DNA of 60,298 nt. Origin: Elusimicrobia bacterium GWD2_63_28 (lineage in GTDB: Bacteria; Elusimicrobiota; Elusimicrobia; Elusimicrobiales; UBA9959). The position numbers and the translations under genes are program-made. The DNA lies in assembly GCA_001799895.1 (NCBI GenBank), contig MGUI01000031.1:1-60298 (forward strand). Direction: 5' to 3'. Below, in pieces: positions 1 through 10,489 of the stretch; within the stretch, counting starts at the first letter, position 1, and each line of letters starts with the position of its first letter. The notes below the pieces were generated by a model. That model was not told the origin of the DNA and made no database searches. It saw nothing but the letters and a program-made list of their open reading frames with translations.

Positions 1-197
1 GCCTCGAAGCGCTGGCGCTGCGCGTCGGTCATCAGCGAGAAGATGAGCGTCTGGCACATCTCGGGGGTGAGCTTCTCGAAAGGGGTCTGGATCAGCTCGC
101 CGTCGATGCGCAGCATCGGGGTGGCGCCGGCGGTGATATGGATGTCCGAGGCGTTCTTCTCGTGCATCATTATGAACAGCTCGCTCATTGTAACCAT
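1..197 (-). CDS. pilT: Type IV pilus retraction ATPase PilT, N-terminal part (cut by window edge)
   Basis: The first 65 codons are visible. The protein begins M-V-T-M-S-E-L-F and then carries the segment NASDIHITAGATPMLRIDGE, which is the PilT/PilB-type PAS-like N-terminal domain. In the family this domain precedes a hexameric P-loop ATPase that powers pilus retraction at the inner membrane. The catalytic part lies beyond base 1. The ATG at 197 is preferred over the in-frame ATG at 188 because AGGAG sits 9 bases upstream of it. The gene follows pilB by 30 bases on the same strand, so the two ATPases are very likely co-transcribed. PilT is more likely than PilU because this is the extended N-terminal form placed directly beside pilB. 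Confidence 0.85.
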   Translation of the reverse strand, partial: MVTMSELFIMMHEKNASDIHITAGATPMLRIDGELIQTPFEKLTPEMCQTLIFSLMTDAQRQRFE

Positions 198-227
198 GTG
201 GGTGTGCTCCTGTAGAAAGGCTTAAAT

Positions 228-1997
228 TTAGTCTACGTCCGACCCGGTGACGCGGATGACTTCTTCCACCGTGGTCGCTCCCGTAAAAAGTTTGCGCAGC
301 GCCGATTCCCTCAGGGTTATCATGCCGTTCTTGCGCGCCGCCTCTTTGATCCTGGAGGTATGCGCCTTCTCTATGATAAGCGCCCGGAGAGCGTCGTTGA
401 CCTCGAGGATCTCATGGATACCCATGCGGCCCTTGTAGCCGGTGTTGGCGCAGATTTCACAGCCCCTGCCCCTCGACAGGATAATTTTACCATTTTTAAT
501 ATTATTATCAAGGAGCGGCTTGGGCACCCCCAGGCTGACCAGCAGTTCGGGAGTCACCTCGTAGGTTTCCTTGCAGTTCTTGCAGATGCCGCGCACCAGG
601 CGCTGGGCCACCACCATCAGCAGCGTGGAGGAGGTCAGGAAAGGCTCGATGCCCATCATGCCGATGCGGGCGATGGCGCCTGGGGCGTCGTTGGTGTGCA
701 GCGTGGAGAAGACGAGGTGGCCGGTCATGGCGGCGTTGATGGCCGTGGACATGGTCTCGAAGTCGCGGATCTCGCCCACCATGATGACGTCGGGGTCCTG
801 CCGCAGGAAGGAGCGCAGGCCGGCGGCGAAGGTGAGGCCCACGTCGTTGTTGACCATCACCTGGTTTATCCCCTCCAGCTGGTACTCGATGGGGTCCTCG
901 ATGGTGACGATGTTGACGTCCGGGGCGTTGAGCGTGGCGAGCGCGGAGTAGAGGGTGGTGGATTTGCCCGAGCCAGTGGGCCCGGTGACGAGGTTGATGC
1001 CGTGCGGGGCCTTGAGGCACTTGGCGAAGATGGCCAGGTTCTCCGGCTCCATGCCCAGGTCCTCGAGCCGCAGCTTCAGGCCGGAGGAGTCCAGGATACG
1101 CATGACCACCTTCTCGCCGGGGCCGCAGGGCAGGATGGAAACGCGCAGGTCCACCTCGTGGTCCTCTATCCTGAGTTTGCTGCGGCCGTCCTGCGGCAGG
1201 CGGCGCTCGGAGATGTCGAGCGTAGACATGATCTTGAGGCGGCTGACGATGGCGTTGTGGAATTTCTTGGGCGGCGAGGGCTGCACGTGCAGCACGCCGT
1301 CTATGCGGAAGCGGACCTTGGTCTCTTTGTAGGTCGGCTCAATGTGGATGTCGGAGGCGTGGGCCTTGATGGCCGAGGAGATGATGAGGTTCACCATCTT
1401 GATGATAGGCGCGGCCTCGCCCGTGGCCTCCAGCGAGATCAGGTCGTCGCCGCCGCCCTTGTTCGCGTCCTCCTCCACCAGCGAGACGTCGGTGGTGCCG
1501 TTCACCGTCTTGCGGAGGATGTCGTCGAGGGCCTCCTTGGAGGTCTTGGTGCCGTAATTTTTGTCGATCGCCTCGTTGATGTCGGATTCGGCGCCGAAGA
1601 CGGGCTTGATGTCGAAGCCCGTCATCATCTTCAGGTCGTCGAGGACCACGATGTTGAGCGGGTCTTCCATCGCGACCTTCAGCTTGTTGTCTTCCTTGGC
1701 CACCGCCACCAGGCCGTAGCGGCGGGCGATGTTCTCGGGGATGATCTTCAGGACTTCGTCTTTTATGGCGACGCCGCGCAGGTCCACGAACTCTATGCCG
1801 AACTGCCGGCTGAGGAACTCCAGCAGCTTGCGCTCGTCGATGAATTTTTTATGGACCAGCAGCTGCCCCAGTTTGCCGCCGCTGGTGCGCTGCATCTCCA
1901 GCACTTCGGTCAGCTGGGCGGACGTGATCAGGCCCGAGGAGACCAGCATCTCCCCGAGGCGCCTGGAAATATTTACAGCTATGCCTTTTTCGGACAT
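228..1997 (-). CDS. pilB: Type IV pilus assembly ATPase PilB (GspE/PulE family)
   Basis: The 589-residue protein is the normal length for PilB, the inner-membrane ATPase that drives pilus extension. Residues 10-150 form an MshEN/GspE N-terminal domain. Residues 190-330 carry the N2-type domain with the ASDIHIEP motif. The ATPase core has Walker A GPTGSGKST at 339-347, Walker B around DPDVIMVGEIRD (401-412) and a His box ending STLHTND (431-437). A zinc-binding tetracysteine module is visible as C472/C475 and C513/C516. GspE of a type II secretion system is the alternative. The adjacent pilT favours the pilus role. No good Shine-Dalgarno sequence precedes the ATG, but a strong promoter lies 30-60 bases upstream. 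Confidence 0.93.
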   Translation of the reverse strand: MSEKGIAVNISRRLGEMLVSSGLITSAQLTEVLEMQRTSGGKLGQLLVHKKFIDERKLLEFLSRQFGIEFVDLRGVAIKDEVLKIIPENIARRYGLVAVAKEDNKLKVAMEDPLNIVVLDDLKMMTGFDIKPVFGAESDINEAIDKNYGTKTSKEALDDILRKTVNGTTDVSLVEEDANKGGGDDLISLEATGEAAPIIKMVNLIISSAIKAHASDIHIEPTYKETKVRFRIDGVLHVQPSPPKKFHNAIVSRLKIMSTLDISERRLPQDGRSKLRIEDHEVDLRVSILPCGPGEKVVMRILDSSGLKLRLEDLGMEPENLAIFAKCLKAPHGINLVTGPTGSGKSTTLYSALATLNAPDVNIVTIEDPIEYQLEGINQVMVNNDVGLTFAAGLRSFLRQDPDVIMVGEIRDFETMSTAINAAMTGHLVFSTLHTNDAPGAIARIGMMGIEPFLTSSTLLMVVAQRLVRGICKNCKETYEVTPELLVSLGVPKPLLDNNIKNGKIILSRGRGCEICANTGYKGRMGIHEILEVNDALRALIIEKAHTSRIKEAARKNGMITLRESALRKLFTGATTVEEVIRVTGSDVD

Positions 1998-2027
1998 GTT
2001 AAACGCCGCTTTCGATATCCATATAAT

Positions 2028-2056
2028 ACTATATCTATTGGCGGGGCTTTGCTCAA
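2028..2056 (-). promoter_or_regulatory. Sigma-70-type promoter for pilB-pilT
   Basis: On the minus strand TTGAGC (2051-2056) and TATAGT (2028-2033) are separated by exactly 17 bases, each one or two changes from consensus. The start point would fall near 2021, giving a leader of about 24 bases before the pilB ATG. A small perfect stem (7 bp, 2055-2071) overlaps the -35 end. It has no T-tract in the minus direction, so I do not call it a terminator for the upstream gene. Confidence 0.65.
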
Positions 2057-2091
2057 GATTGTTTCAATCTTTTATCCCCCCCGGGAAGCGT

Positions 2092-4470
2092 TTAAAAGAG
2101 TTCTTCGTCTGATTCCTGCGCCTTGAGGTATTTCACCTGCTCGGAACTATCCGCCTGGGGGTTCTCGAAGCCGGTCGGGTCCTGCTCGGAGCCGCCGGCC
2201 GCGGGCGCGTCGGGCAGGGGCAGTATGGGAACTTCCCTGGACTTGGCGGGCTTGCGCGCCTTGGGCCTGGCGGCCTTTTTGGCCGGGGCCGCGCTGGCGC
2301 TCTTTTCTTTGGAGGAGAAGTCCAGCAGTTCGATGGCGTTATTGTTTATGCCGCGCACGATGTCCTGCTTGGCGGCGTCCACCTCGAACTGGTAGATCAG
2401 GGGTTCCTGCCTGGGCCTGAGCAGGCGGTACTGCACGACCAGGATGTCGCCGTGCAGCGGGGTGGCGGTCCACTCCTCGTTGGCGCCGCCCGAATTGGAC
2501 AGGAAGGAGTTGGCGAAGTGGATGCCGATGGCGCCGCGGCCGCCGGAAAGCTTGTAGCCTTTGACGATATCGAGGGCTTTCTTTATGTTCTCGTTGGCGG
2601 GTTGAGGGGCGGGAGCGGGCGCCGGTGCGGGCGCGGGCTGCGCCTCCGGGGCCGGGGCGGCCTGCCCGGAGGCGGGAGCCGGCTCTTCAGCCTTGGGCTC
2701 AACCTGGCTGGGCATGGAGGCCGGCCTCTTCTTGCCGGTAGGGATCATGGTCGAAAGGCCGGGGAAACCGCCGCCCTCGCCCATGAAGAAATAGCCGAGG
2801 CCGCCGGCGGCTATAGAGCCGAAAACTATGAGTATCGCGATGAAAGCCGTCCTGCCGCCTTTCTTTTTGGGCTTGTCGGGGGAAGCGCCGGCTTCGGGCT
2901 TTCCCTTCGACTGGGGCATGGGCATGCGCAGGGTCTTTTCGGGGGATTCCGCGGGCGCGGCCGGCGTCACGGCGACGGCCGGGGCCAGCTGGGCGGAAGG
3001 GCCGGGCGCCGGGGCCGCCTCGGCGGGCCTGGGGGCTGGGGCCGCCGCGGGAGCGGGCTGGTTGAACTGGAAAGCGTGCTGCACCTGCGGCGCGGGCGCC
3101 GGGGCCGGCTGGGGCTGCGCGGGCGCGTGCTGTACCGGAGGGAACTGGAAACCCTGCTGCGGGGCCGGCGCGGGCGCCGGGGCGGGGGCCGGGGCGGGGG
3201 CCGGGGCCGGCTGGGGAATACCAAAATCGTAAGTGGGCGGCTTGACGGGACGGGGCTCGGCGGGCGCGGCTTCCTGGCGCGGCTCTATCTGGAACTGCTG
3301 CACGTCGGGCTTGGAGGTTACCACCGTAAAATCGTAGACCACGCCGCCGGCCTGCTGCGGCAGGGGCTCGAGGGCTTCGGGCCGGAAAGCGCCGGGAGGG
3401 GCGGCCTCGGGACCGGGAAGGGGCTTGTCGTAATGGGAGCCGTAGACGTAGGCGGGCGGCTGGGTCTGGCCCAGGCTCTTCAGCTTGCGGCTGGTAAGGC
3501 CGGGATCCTCGGCCTCGTCCTTCAGTTCCTTGCCGAGGCCGCTTTCCAGCTTGATCTCGGCGCCGCGCTTGATGCTCTTGAAGGTCTTAACCTCTATCCT
3601 GGGGCCGGGCTTTTCTTCCGCGGCAGGCTGCTCCGAAATCGAAGGGGCGGCCAGGGGTTCCATCTTTAAGCCGGGCTGCTCTGCGGCGGGCCGGGCGGCA
3701 GGGGGCTCTACTGCCTGGGGGGCAGGGGCGTAAATCTCGGGGGCAGAGGCCGGCGCGGAGGCTTCAGCGGCGGGGGCCGGCGCGGGCGCGGCCTCTTCTT
3801 TAAGGGAGAGCTCTTCTTTCCTGATCTCTTCTATCTGGCGCAGGGTCTCGGCCTTTTCCTTAAGGTCGGAAAGGTGCCGGACCTGCTCCAGCTCTTTAGC
3901 GCCGTCGTCCTGCTTCAGGCGCTCGCCCTTGAGGCGGGCCTCCAGCTCCTGTATGCGGGTCTTGTTCTTGCGCTCCTCCATCTCGTTCATGCGTATCTTC
4001 TCGAGGAGGAGGTTCTTTTCCCAGCGGGCGGCTTCCAGCTCTTCCTGTATGCGGGAGAGGCGGATGTCGAACTTCTCGGCCAGGTCGTAATCGGTTTCAG
4101 CGGGGCCCTTGGGGGAGGCGGGCCCTTCTTTATAGGCCCCGAGGATATTATCTATGGTGTCGAGCAATTCGCCGTAGGAGGCGCCGGTGCCGGGCTCTTT
4201 GTTCTCGAAATAGCTGACGGAGGAATTGAAGCCGGTTTCGTATTCGTAGGAATTGGTAAGGGGGCCGGCGGCCACCATGCGGCCGGTGCCCACGCTGAGG
4301 GCCGCGGCTATTTCGGCCACCTGGGTGGCGGGGCGCCAGTCGCCGGCATTGTCGCCGGTGGCGCTCTCGGGGCAGACCAGGCTCTCCTCGGCAAAAGCGG
4401 GCAGGGCCAGCATTTCTGCCGGCTCGTAGGGACCGAGGATATTGCCTTCCGAGTAGAACCAGTATTTCAT
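2092..4470 (-). CDS. GYF-domain, coiled-coil, Pro/Ala-rich single-pass membrane protein of unknown function
   Basis: I do not recognise a named family for the whole 792-residue protein. Residues 1-55 look like a GYF_2 domain (WFYSEGNILGPYEPAEML, then a tryptophan and PA). Residues 127-225 are a highly charged heptad-rich coiled coil. Residues 230-520 are Pro/Ala-rich linkers, including a perfect PA repeat near 419-434. A single hydrophobic helix lies at about 541-564 and is followed by another PA linker. A compact region at 628-725 contains a GIHFANSF segment and a WTATPLHGDILVVQYRLL strand-rich stretch. There is no signal peptide, so the N-terminal half should be cytoplasmic and the C-terminal domain periplasmic. 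GYF_2 domains are adaptor modules. The position just upstream of pilB-pilT hints at a cytoplasm-to-envelope role in pilus assembly, but this is inference. The low-complexity PA tracts are probably flexible spacers. Confidence 0.75.
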   Translation of the reverse strand: MKYWFYSEGNILGPYEPAEMLALPAFAEESLVCPESATGDNAGDWRPATQVAEIAAALSVGTGRMVAAGPLTNSYEYETGFNSSVSYFENKEPGTGASYGELLDTIDNILGAYKEGPASPKGPAETDYDLAEKFDIRLSRIQEELEAARWEKNLLLEKIRMNEMEERKNKTRIQELEARLKGERLKQDDGAKELEQVRHLSDLKEKAETLRQIEEIRKEELSLKEEAAPAPAPAAEASAPASAPEIYAPAPQAVEPPAARPAAEQPGLKMEPLAAPSISEQPAAEEKPGPRIEVKTFKSIKRGAEIKLESGLGKELKDEAEDPGLTSRKLKSLGQTQPPAYVYGSHYDKPLPGPEAAPPGAFRPEALEPLPQQAGGVVYDFTVVTSKPDVQQFQIEPRQEAAPAEPRPVKPPTYDFGIPQPAPAPAPAPAPAPAPAPQQGFQFPPVQHAPAQPQPAPAPAPQVQHAFQFNQPAPAAAPAPRPAEAAPAPGPSAQLAPAVAVTPAAPAESPEKTLRMPMPQSKGKPEAGASPDKPKKKGGRTAFIAILIVFGSIAAGGLGYFFMGEGGGFPGLSTMIPTGKKRPASMPSQVEPKAEEPAPASGQAAPAPEAQPAPAPAPAPAPQPANENIKKALDIVKGYKLSGGRGAIGIHFANSFLSNSGGANEEWTATPLHGDILVVQYRLLRPRQEPLIYQFEVDAAKQDIVRGINNNAIELLDFSSKEKSASAAPAKKAARPKARKPAKSREVPILPLPDAPAAGGSEQDPTGFENPQADSSEQVKYLKAQESDEELF

Positions 4471-4609
4471 AGGTACTATAAACAGTTTACATTTCGTGTA
4501 TTTAGAATTTAATTCAAACTTGTGGCCATTTTGTTACGCCGCCCCCCCCGCTCAAACCGCTACCTTGATATCTTAACACCGCGCCATTACAGATATATTT
4601 CAGCGGAGG

Positions 4610-4671
4610 TCCGCGAGGAGCCAAGTCGGGGGCCTGGCAGGGGCAGGAATGCCCAGTCTGGAAGACCGCCC
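4610..4671. repeat. Dispersed ~60-bp intergenic repeat, copy A
   Basis: This stretch aligns without gaps to 43183-43244 at roughly 80% identity (47 of 59 compared positions by hand, plus a shared TCCGCGAG start). Both copies are intergenic. The 277-base gap 4471-4747 otherwise holds only the gltX terminator. Immediately after the aligned block both copies share TATGCC, but the larger inverted-repeat element seen at 43183 is not continued here. Copy A therefore looks like a decayed left end. Confidence 0.6.
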
Positions 4672-4692
4672 AGGACAGATTATGCCCTGGTT

Positions 4693-4725
4693 ATAAAAAA
4701 CAGGCTGCCTTTAAGGCAGCCTGTT
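4693..4725 (-). terminator. Rho-independent terminator of the glnS-nadK-recN-gltX block
   Basis: A perfect 11-bp stem (4699-4709 with 4715-4725, loop TTTAA) is followed on the minus strand by TTTTTTATAA. It lies 23 bases beyond the gltX stop codon. Confidence 0.9.
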
Positions 4726-4747
4726 CTGTTTCCTGTACCGCCCGGGG

Positions 4748-6187
4748 CTATAGTTTTGCTATCGCAACCGAGAGGCGGCGGAGGGTTTCGGGCTGGCCGA
4801 GGAGTTCGGCTATTTCCACGGCGCCTGTGGGGGTGACGGCCTGGCCGGAGATGGCTATGCGCAGGGGCCACATGACCGGGCCCAGCTTGGCGCCCTTGGC
4901 CTCGGCGTAGCCTTTAACGGCAGCAAGAATAGAGGCGTAGTCCCAGGCAGGCAGGGCGGTTAGGATCCCCTGCAGTTCGGCCAGCGTAGCCTTGCTGCTT
5001 TCCAGCGTAGTCTTGTTCTTGGCGTGGACGAAAAGCTCCGCGGAATACTGCTCTTCGAGCTTGGCCAGGAAAACCACCATCGCCGGAATGTCGGCCAGCT
5101 TCTCCACCTTGCCCTGTATATAGCCGGTCAGTTTGACGGCGTCGAAGCCCTTAACCACAGCCTCGGGGTAGAACTTCAGGAACAGCTCATGCGCCTTCGC
5201 CGGCGGCAGCGCCTTCACGTGCTGGGCGTTCAGCCAGGCCAGCTTGGTCTCGTCGAACATGGCCGGCGCCTTGCCGATGCGGGCTATGTCGAATTTTTCG
5301 ATAAGGTCGGCCTTGGTGAAGAACTCCTGCTCGGTGCCCGGGTTCCAGCCCAGCAGCGCGATGTAATTCAGTATCGCCTCGGGCAGGAAGCCCTTGCCCA
5401 GCAGGTCCGCCAGCGCCGCGCTGCCCTCGCGCTTGGAGAGCTTCTTGCCGTTGGGGCCCATGATATGCGGCAGGTGGATGTGCTCCGGGGCGCTCCAGCC
5501 GAAGGCGCCGTAGAGCAGCAGGTACTTGGGCGTCGACGAGATGTACTCGCAGCCGCGCATCACGTGCGTGATGCCCATCAGATGGTCGTCCACCACGTTG
5601 GCGAAATTGTACGTCGGGAAGCCGTCGCGCTTGAGCAGGATCTGGTCGTCGAGCTGCTTGTGGTCCACGGTGATGTCCCCGTAGACGAAATCCTTGAAAG
5701 TAGTGCTGCCCTCGCGGTCTATCTTCTGCCTGATCACGAAAGGCAGGCCTTTGGCCAGGTTCGCCCGCACCTCCGCCTCGCTGAGGCGGCTGCAGCGCCC
5801 GTCGTAGCCGAGTATCGGTCCGTCCTGCTCCTCGTCGGGCTCCTCCTGCTTTTCATGCTTCTCGCAGAAACAGCGGTAGGCGCGGCCGGAGGCCAGCAGT
5901 TTATCCGCGTATTCGCGGTAGATGGGGCAGCGCTCGCTCTGCACATAGGGCCCCACGGGGCCGCCCTTGTCCGGCCCCTCGTCGTGCTCCAGGCCGGTCA
6001 CGGCCAGGCTCTCGTAGATCACCTTCACGCTGTCCCCCACCAGGCGGGCCTGGTCGGTATCCTCTATGCGCAGGATGAAGACGCCCTTGTTCTTGCGGGC
6101 GTAGAGGTAGGCGTACAGCGCGGTCCTGAGGTTGCCTATGTGCATATAGCCCGTCGGGCTGGGGGCGAATCTGGTCCTGACTTCCAT
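4748..6187 (-). CDS. gltX: Glutamyl-tRNA synthetase
   Basis: The 479-residue protein is a class I aminoacyl-tRNA synthetase that charges tRNA-Glu. The N-terminal RFAPSPTGYMHIGN contains the HIGH-type motif (H16-I-G-N19), and KLSKR at 249-253 is the KMSKS-type loop. Between them lies the GluRS stem-contact region with C106-x-C108 and C132, positioned like the zinc-binding cysteines of E. coli-type enzymes. Length and end are normal. An AAGGA lies 8 bases before the ATG. The gene is the last of the glnS-nadK-recN-gltX series. A separate GlnRS is encoded three genes upstream, so this enzyme is expected to be discriminating (Glu only) rather than to use the tRNA-dependent amidation route. That expectation is inference. 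Confidence 0.95.
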   Translation of the reverse strand: MEVRTRFAPSPTGYMHIGNLRTALYAYLYARKNKGVFILRIEDTDQARLVGDSVKVIYESLAVTGLEHDEGPDKGGPVGPYVQSERCPIYREYADKLLASGRAYRCFCEKHEKQEEPDEEQDGPILGYDGRCSRLSEAEVRANLAKGLPFVIRQKIDREGSTTFKDFVYGDITVDHKQLDDQILLKRDGFPTYNFANVVDDHLMGITHVMRGCEYISSTPKYLLLYGAFGWSAPEHIHLPHIMGPNGKKLSKREGSAALADLLGKGFLPEAILNYIALLGWNPGTEQEFFTKADLIEKFDIARIGKAPAMFDETKLAWLNAQHVKALPPAKAHELFLKFYPEAVVKGFDAVKLTGYIQGKVEKLADIPAMVVFLAKLEEQYSAELFVHAKNKTTLESSKATLAELQGILTALPAWDYASILAAVKGYAEAKGAKLGPVMWPLRIAISGQAVTPTGAVEIAELLGQPETLRRLSVAIAKL

Positions 6188-6219
6188 GTTGTCGTTCCTT
6201 GTCTGCGGTTGGGGATAAA

Positions 6220-7869
6220 TTACTTGCCGGACTCAGCCAGCAGCTCGCGGGCGTGCTTGAGGCCCAGGTCGGTCGACTGCTTCTTGCCGCCCAGCATGCG
6301 GGCGATCTCCGCCTCGCGGGCGGGCTCGTCGAGGCGGCGCACCGCGGCTGCGGCCACCCCGGCCCTGACGTCTTTCTCCACGAAGAAATGCGCCGAGCCG
6401 AAGGCGGCCACCTGCGGCAGGTGGGTGATGCAGAAGATCTGCTTGCCGGCCGCCAGGCGGGCCAGCTTCTCGCCCACCAGCCGGCCCGTGACGGCGCCCA
6501 CGCCGGCGTCCACCTCGTCGAAGACCTGCACCCCGATGTGGTCGGCTTTAGACAGCGCCGTCTTGAGCGCCAGCATGATGCGGGCCATCTCGCCGCCGGA
6601 GGCCGTGTAGCGCAGCGGGCGCAGCGGGTAACCGGGATTGGCGGTAAAAAGGTATTCCACGGAGTCGCCGCCGAAGGAGGAGATGGCGTTCTCGTCGTAG
6701 GCGGCGTCCACGGCGAAGCGGACTTCCTTGAAGCCCAGCCCCTGCGCCTCTTTCAGGATCTCGGCCGAAAGTTTTTTAGCGGCGGCCTCGCGCCGGTCGT
6801 GCAGGGCCAGGGCCAGCTTCTCCAGCTTCGCCCTGGCGGCGGCCAACTTCTTCTCCAGCTCGGAGCGGTCCAGCGTCAGGTCCTCGAGGCCGTTGAGCTT
6901 CAAGCGCAGTTCCTCTGCCTTCGCCAGCACGGCCGGGATATCGGTGCCGTATTTCTTCTTCAGGGTCTTGAATTTCTCAAGCCGGGACAGGCAGCGGTCC
7001 ACCTCGCCGGGGTCGGAGTGCACGCCCTTGCCGTAGGCACGCAGTTCCCCCGACAGGTCGCGCAGCTCGATGGCGGCGGCAGCCAGCCTGGCGGCCAGGG
7101 GCTCGGCCTGGGGATCAATGGCGGCCAGGGACTTTAATCTCTCCACCGCCTTCTCGGCGTTCCCGGCGGCGTCGTCGACAAGGCCGTGGGCGTCGCCGGA
7201 GAGGGTAAAGAGCTTCTCGGAATTCTTCAGGCGCGGCCAGAGGGCTTCCAGCTCCTCCTCCTCGCCCTCTTTCAAATTCGCGGACTCGATCTCGCCCAGC
7301 TGGAAGCGGTAGAGGTCCAGCAGGCGGCCGCGCTCGTCTTCAGACATGGAGACGGCGTTGAGGCTTTCCTCCAGCGCGCGGGCGGCGGCCCAGGCCTCCT
7401 CCACGCCCTTGGCCTCTTTCTCCAGTTTGCCGTAGCGGTCCAGCAGGTCGCGCTGCGTCTCGGGCTTCAGCAGGCTCTGGTGCTCGTTCTGGCCGTGGAA
7501 ATCCACCAAATAGCCGCCCAGCTCGGACAGCTGCGCCAGCGCGGCGGCCGCGCCGTTCACGGCTGCGCGGGTGCGGCCCCTGGGATCGGCCTGCCGGCGT
7601 ATTTTCACCAGCCCGCCCTTCACGCCCCAGCGCTCGGCCAGCTTCGGCGGCAGATTCTCGGCCAGGAACTCCCCCTCCACCTCGGCTGTCTCCGCCCCGG
7701 GCCGCAGGATGTCGGAACCGGAGCGCTCGCCGAGCAAAAAGCCCAGCGCTGAAATTATGATGGACTTGCCCGCCCCGGTTTCCCCGGTAAAAATATTAAG
7801 CCCCGGGCCCGGCTCCAGGTCCAGCCGGTCTATCACGGCGAAGTTTTTGATGGAAAGTTTTTTCAGCAC
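6220..7869 (-). CDS. recN: DNA repair protein RecN (SMC-like ATPase)
   Basis: The 549-residue protein matches the RecN architecture, a cohesin-like ATPase acting in recombinational double-strand-break repair. It begins with the RecN signature LKKLSIKNFAVIDRLDLEPG and has Walker A GETGAGKS at about residues 29-36. A long central coiled coil spans roughly 150-370. A C-terminal ATPase lobe carries the ABC signature ASGGEMARIMLALK and Walker B VFDEVDAGVGA. The start is GTG at 7869, with AAGGTGA 8 bases upstream overlapping the nadK stop region. The gene lies 8 bases after nadK, a pairing seen in many bacterial genomes. Confidence 0.94.
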   Translation of the reverse strand: MLKKLSIKNFAVIDRLDLEPGPGLNIFTGETGAGKSIIISALGFLLGERSGSDILRPGAETAEVEGEFLAENLPPKLAERWGVKGGLVKIRRQADPRGRTRAAVNGAAAALAQLSELGGYLVDFHGQNEHQSLLKPETQRDLLDRYGKLEKEAKGVEEAWAAARALEESLNAVSMSEDERGRLLDLYRFQLGEIESANLKEGEEEELEALWPRLKNSEKLFTLSGDAHGLVDDAAGNAEKAVERLKSLAAIDPQAEPLAARLAAAAIELRDLSGELRAYGKGVHSDPGEVDRCLSRLEKFKTLKKKYGTDIPAVLAKAEELRLKLNGLEDLTLDRSELEKKLAAARAKLEKLALALHDRREAAAKKLSAEILKEAQGLGFKEVRFAVDAAYDENAISSFGGDSVEYLFTANPGYPLRPLRYTASGGEMARIMLALKTALSKADHIGVQVFDEVDAGVGAVTGRLVGEKLARLAAGKQIFCITHLPQVAAFGSAHFFVEKDVRAGVAAAAVRRLDEPAREAEIARMLGGKKQSTDLGLKHARELLAESGK

Positions 7870-7877
7870 GGCTCAGG

Positions 7878-8720
7878 TCACCTTTCTCCCCAGCTCAGCT
7901 TGCGGCGCAGGATATCGAAATAGGAGAAACTCGCCGGGGCCAGCATCTCGAAGCTGCGGGGATGCCGCCTGACCAGCACCGTGTCTCCGGGCTCAAGGCC
8001 GAAATTCTCCTGGCCGTCTATAGAGAGCGACAGCACCTGCGGGGCGTAGCGCCCGGCCTGCACCTCCACCTGCAGCTCCTCCGAAGCGGACAGCACTATG
8101 GGCCTGTGGGTAAGCGTGTGCGGGCAGATGGGCGAGAGCAGGAAGACCTCCAGGTCCGGCATCACTATCGGGCCCGAGGCGGCCAGGCTGTAGGCCGTGG
8201 AGCCGCTGGGCGTGGAGACTATCAGCCCGTCGCCGAAATAATCGGACAGGAAGCGGCCGCCGAAAGAGGCCTTCAGCTGGAAGGCGCGGGCCTCGGGGTT
8301 GCGCATCACGCAGTCATTAAGGGCCGGCAGCGGGCCGAACACGGGCTTGCCGCCGCGCAGCACGCTGACTGAAAGCAGGCTGCGCTTTATCTTGAAAAAC
8401 TTGCCGGCCAGGAAGGCGTCGACGCTCTTCAAAAACTCTTTCTGTTCAATGCCGCTCAGGAAGCCCAGGCCGCCGGCGTTGATGCCTAGTACCGGCAGGC
8501 CGCGGCCGATAACGTGGCGCGCGGCGTACAGCACGGTGCCGTCGCCGCCCACGGCCACGGCCGCGTCGGCGGACTTGAGCTCGCAGGCCGCGTCGTTGAC
8601 GCAGACCTTCTGCACCCTGGCCCCGGCGGCGCGCAGCCGGCGCTCTATGGCCGCCGCGTAGGTGATGGCCTTGCGCCGCTTGGAATTGAAGAACAGGACC
8701 ACGTTCTTTATGCGTTTCAT
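7878..8720 (-). CDS. nadK: NAD kinase
   Basis: This enzyme phosphorylates NAD to NADP. From the ATG at 8720 it has 280 residues. Visible motifs are GGDGT (residues 58-62, catalytic and ATP-binding), NAGGLGFLS shortly after, and GSTAYSLAASGP in the C-terminal beta-sandwich domain. An upstream in-frame ATG at 8774 would add 18 residues and run into glnS. The inner ATG is preferred because the sequence MKRIKNVVLFFN is the usual Rossmann-like start and an AAAGGCGG lies upstream of it. The start lies 14 bases after the glnS stop, and recN follows closely. Confidence 0.93.
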   Translation of the reverse strand: MKRIKNVVLFFNSKRRKAITYAAAIERRLRAAGARVQKVCVNDAACELKSADAAVAVGGDGTVLYAARHVIGRGLPVLGINAGGLGFLSGIEQKEFLKSVDAFLAGKFFKIKRSLLSVSVLRGGKPVFGPLPALNDCVMRNPEARAFQLKASFGGRFLSDYFGDGLIVSTPSGSTAYSLAASGPIVMPDLEVFLLSPICPHTLTHRPIVLSASEELQVEVQAGRYAPQVLSLSIDGQENFGLEPGDTVLVRRHPRSFEMLAPASFSYFDILRRKLSWGER

Positions 8721-8734
8721 GTGTTTATCCGCCT

Positions 8735-10429
<1,695 letters not shown>

Positions 10430-10436
10430 AATTAAA

Positions 10437-10442
10437 ATTATA
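10437..10442 (-). promoter_or_regulatory. -10 element of a probably leaderless glnS promoter
   Basis: A perfect TATAAT on the minus strand ends 7 bases before the glnS ATG, so transcription would begin at or next to the start codon. I see no convincing -35 hexamer 17 bases further upstream. No ribosome-binding site lies between. Confidence 0.45.
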
Positions 10443-10489
10443 ACAATTTAGGCTCCGTCAGGTTCAGGCACAATAACTGATAAGGGCGG

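Noticed and set aside
2055..2071. Possible terminator after the GYF-domain gene
   Set aside because: The 7-bp stem lacks a T-tract on the minus strand and overlaps the -35 region of the pilB promoter.
360..2126. 588-codon open frame on the plus strand opposite pilB
   Set aside because: It lies wholly antisense to a clear PilB, its product is low-complexity His/Gly/Asp/Val-rich, and it shows no domain. High GC opens the antisense frame.
3172..3215. GC-rich GCCGGG/GCGCCG tandem stretch as a DNA repeat element
   Set aside because: It encodes the Pro-Ala linker of the GYF protein in frame and needs no other explanation.
5024..6610. Plus-strand open frames opposite gltX/recN, glnS (8756-10435) and ligA (14284-15852)
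   Set aside because: Each is antisense to a confidently identified housekeeping gene and has a compositionally biased product with no family resemblance.
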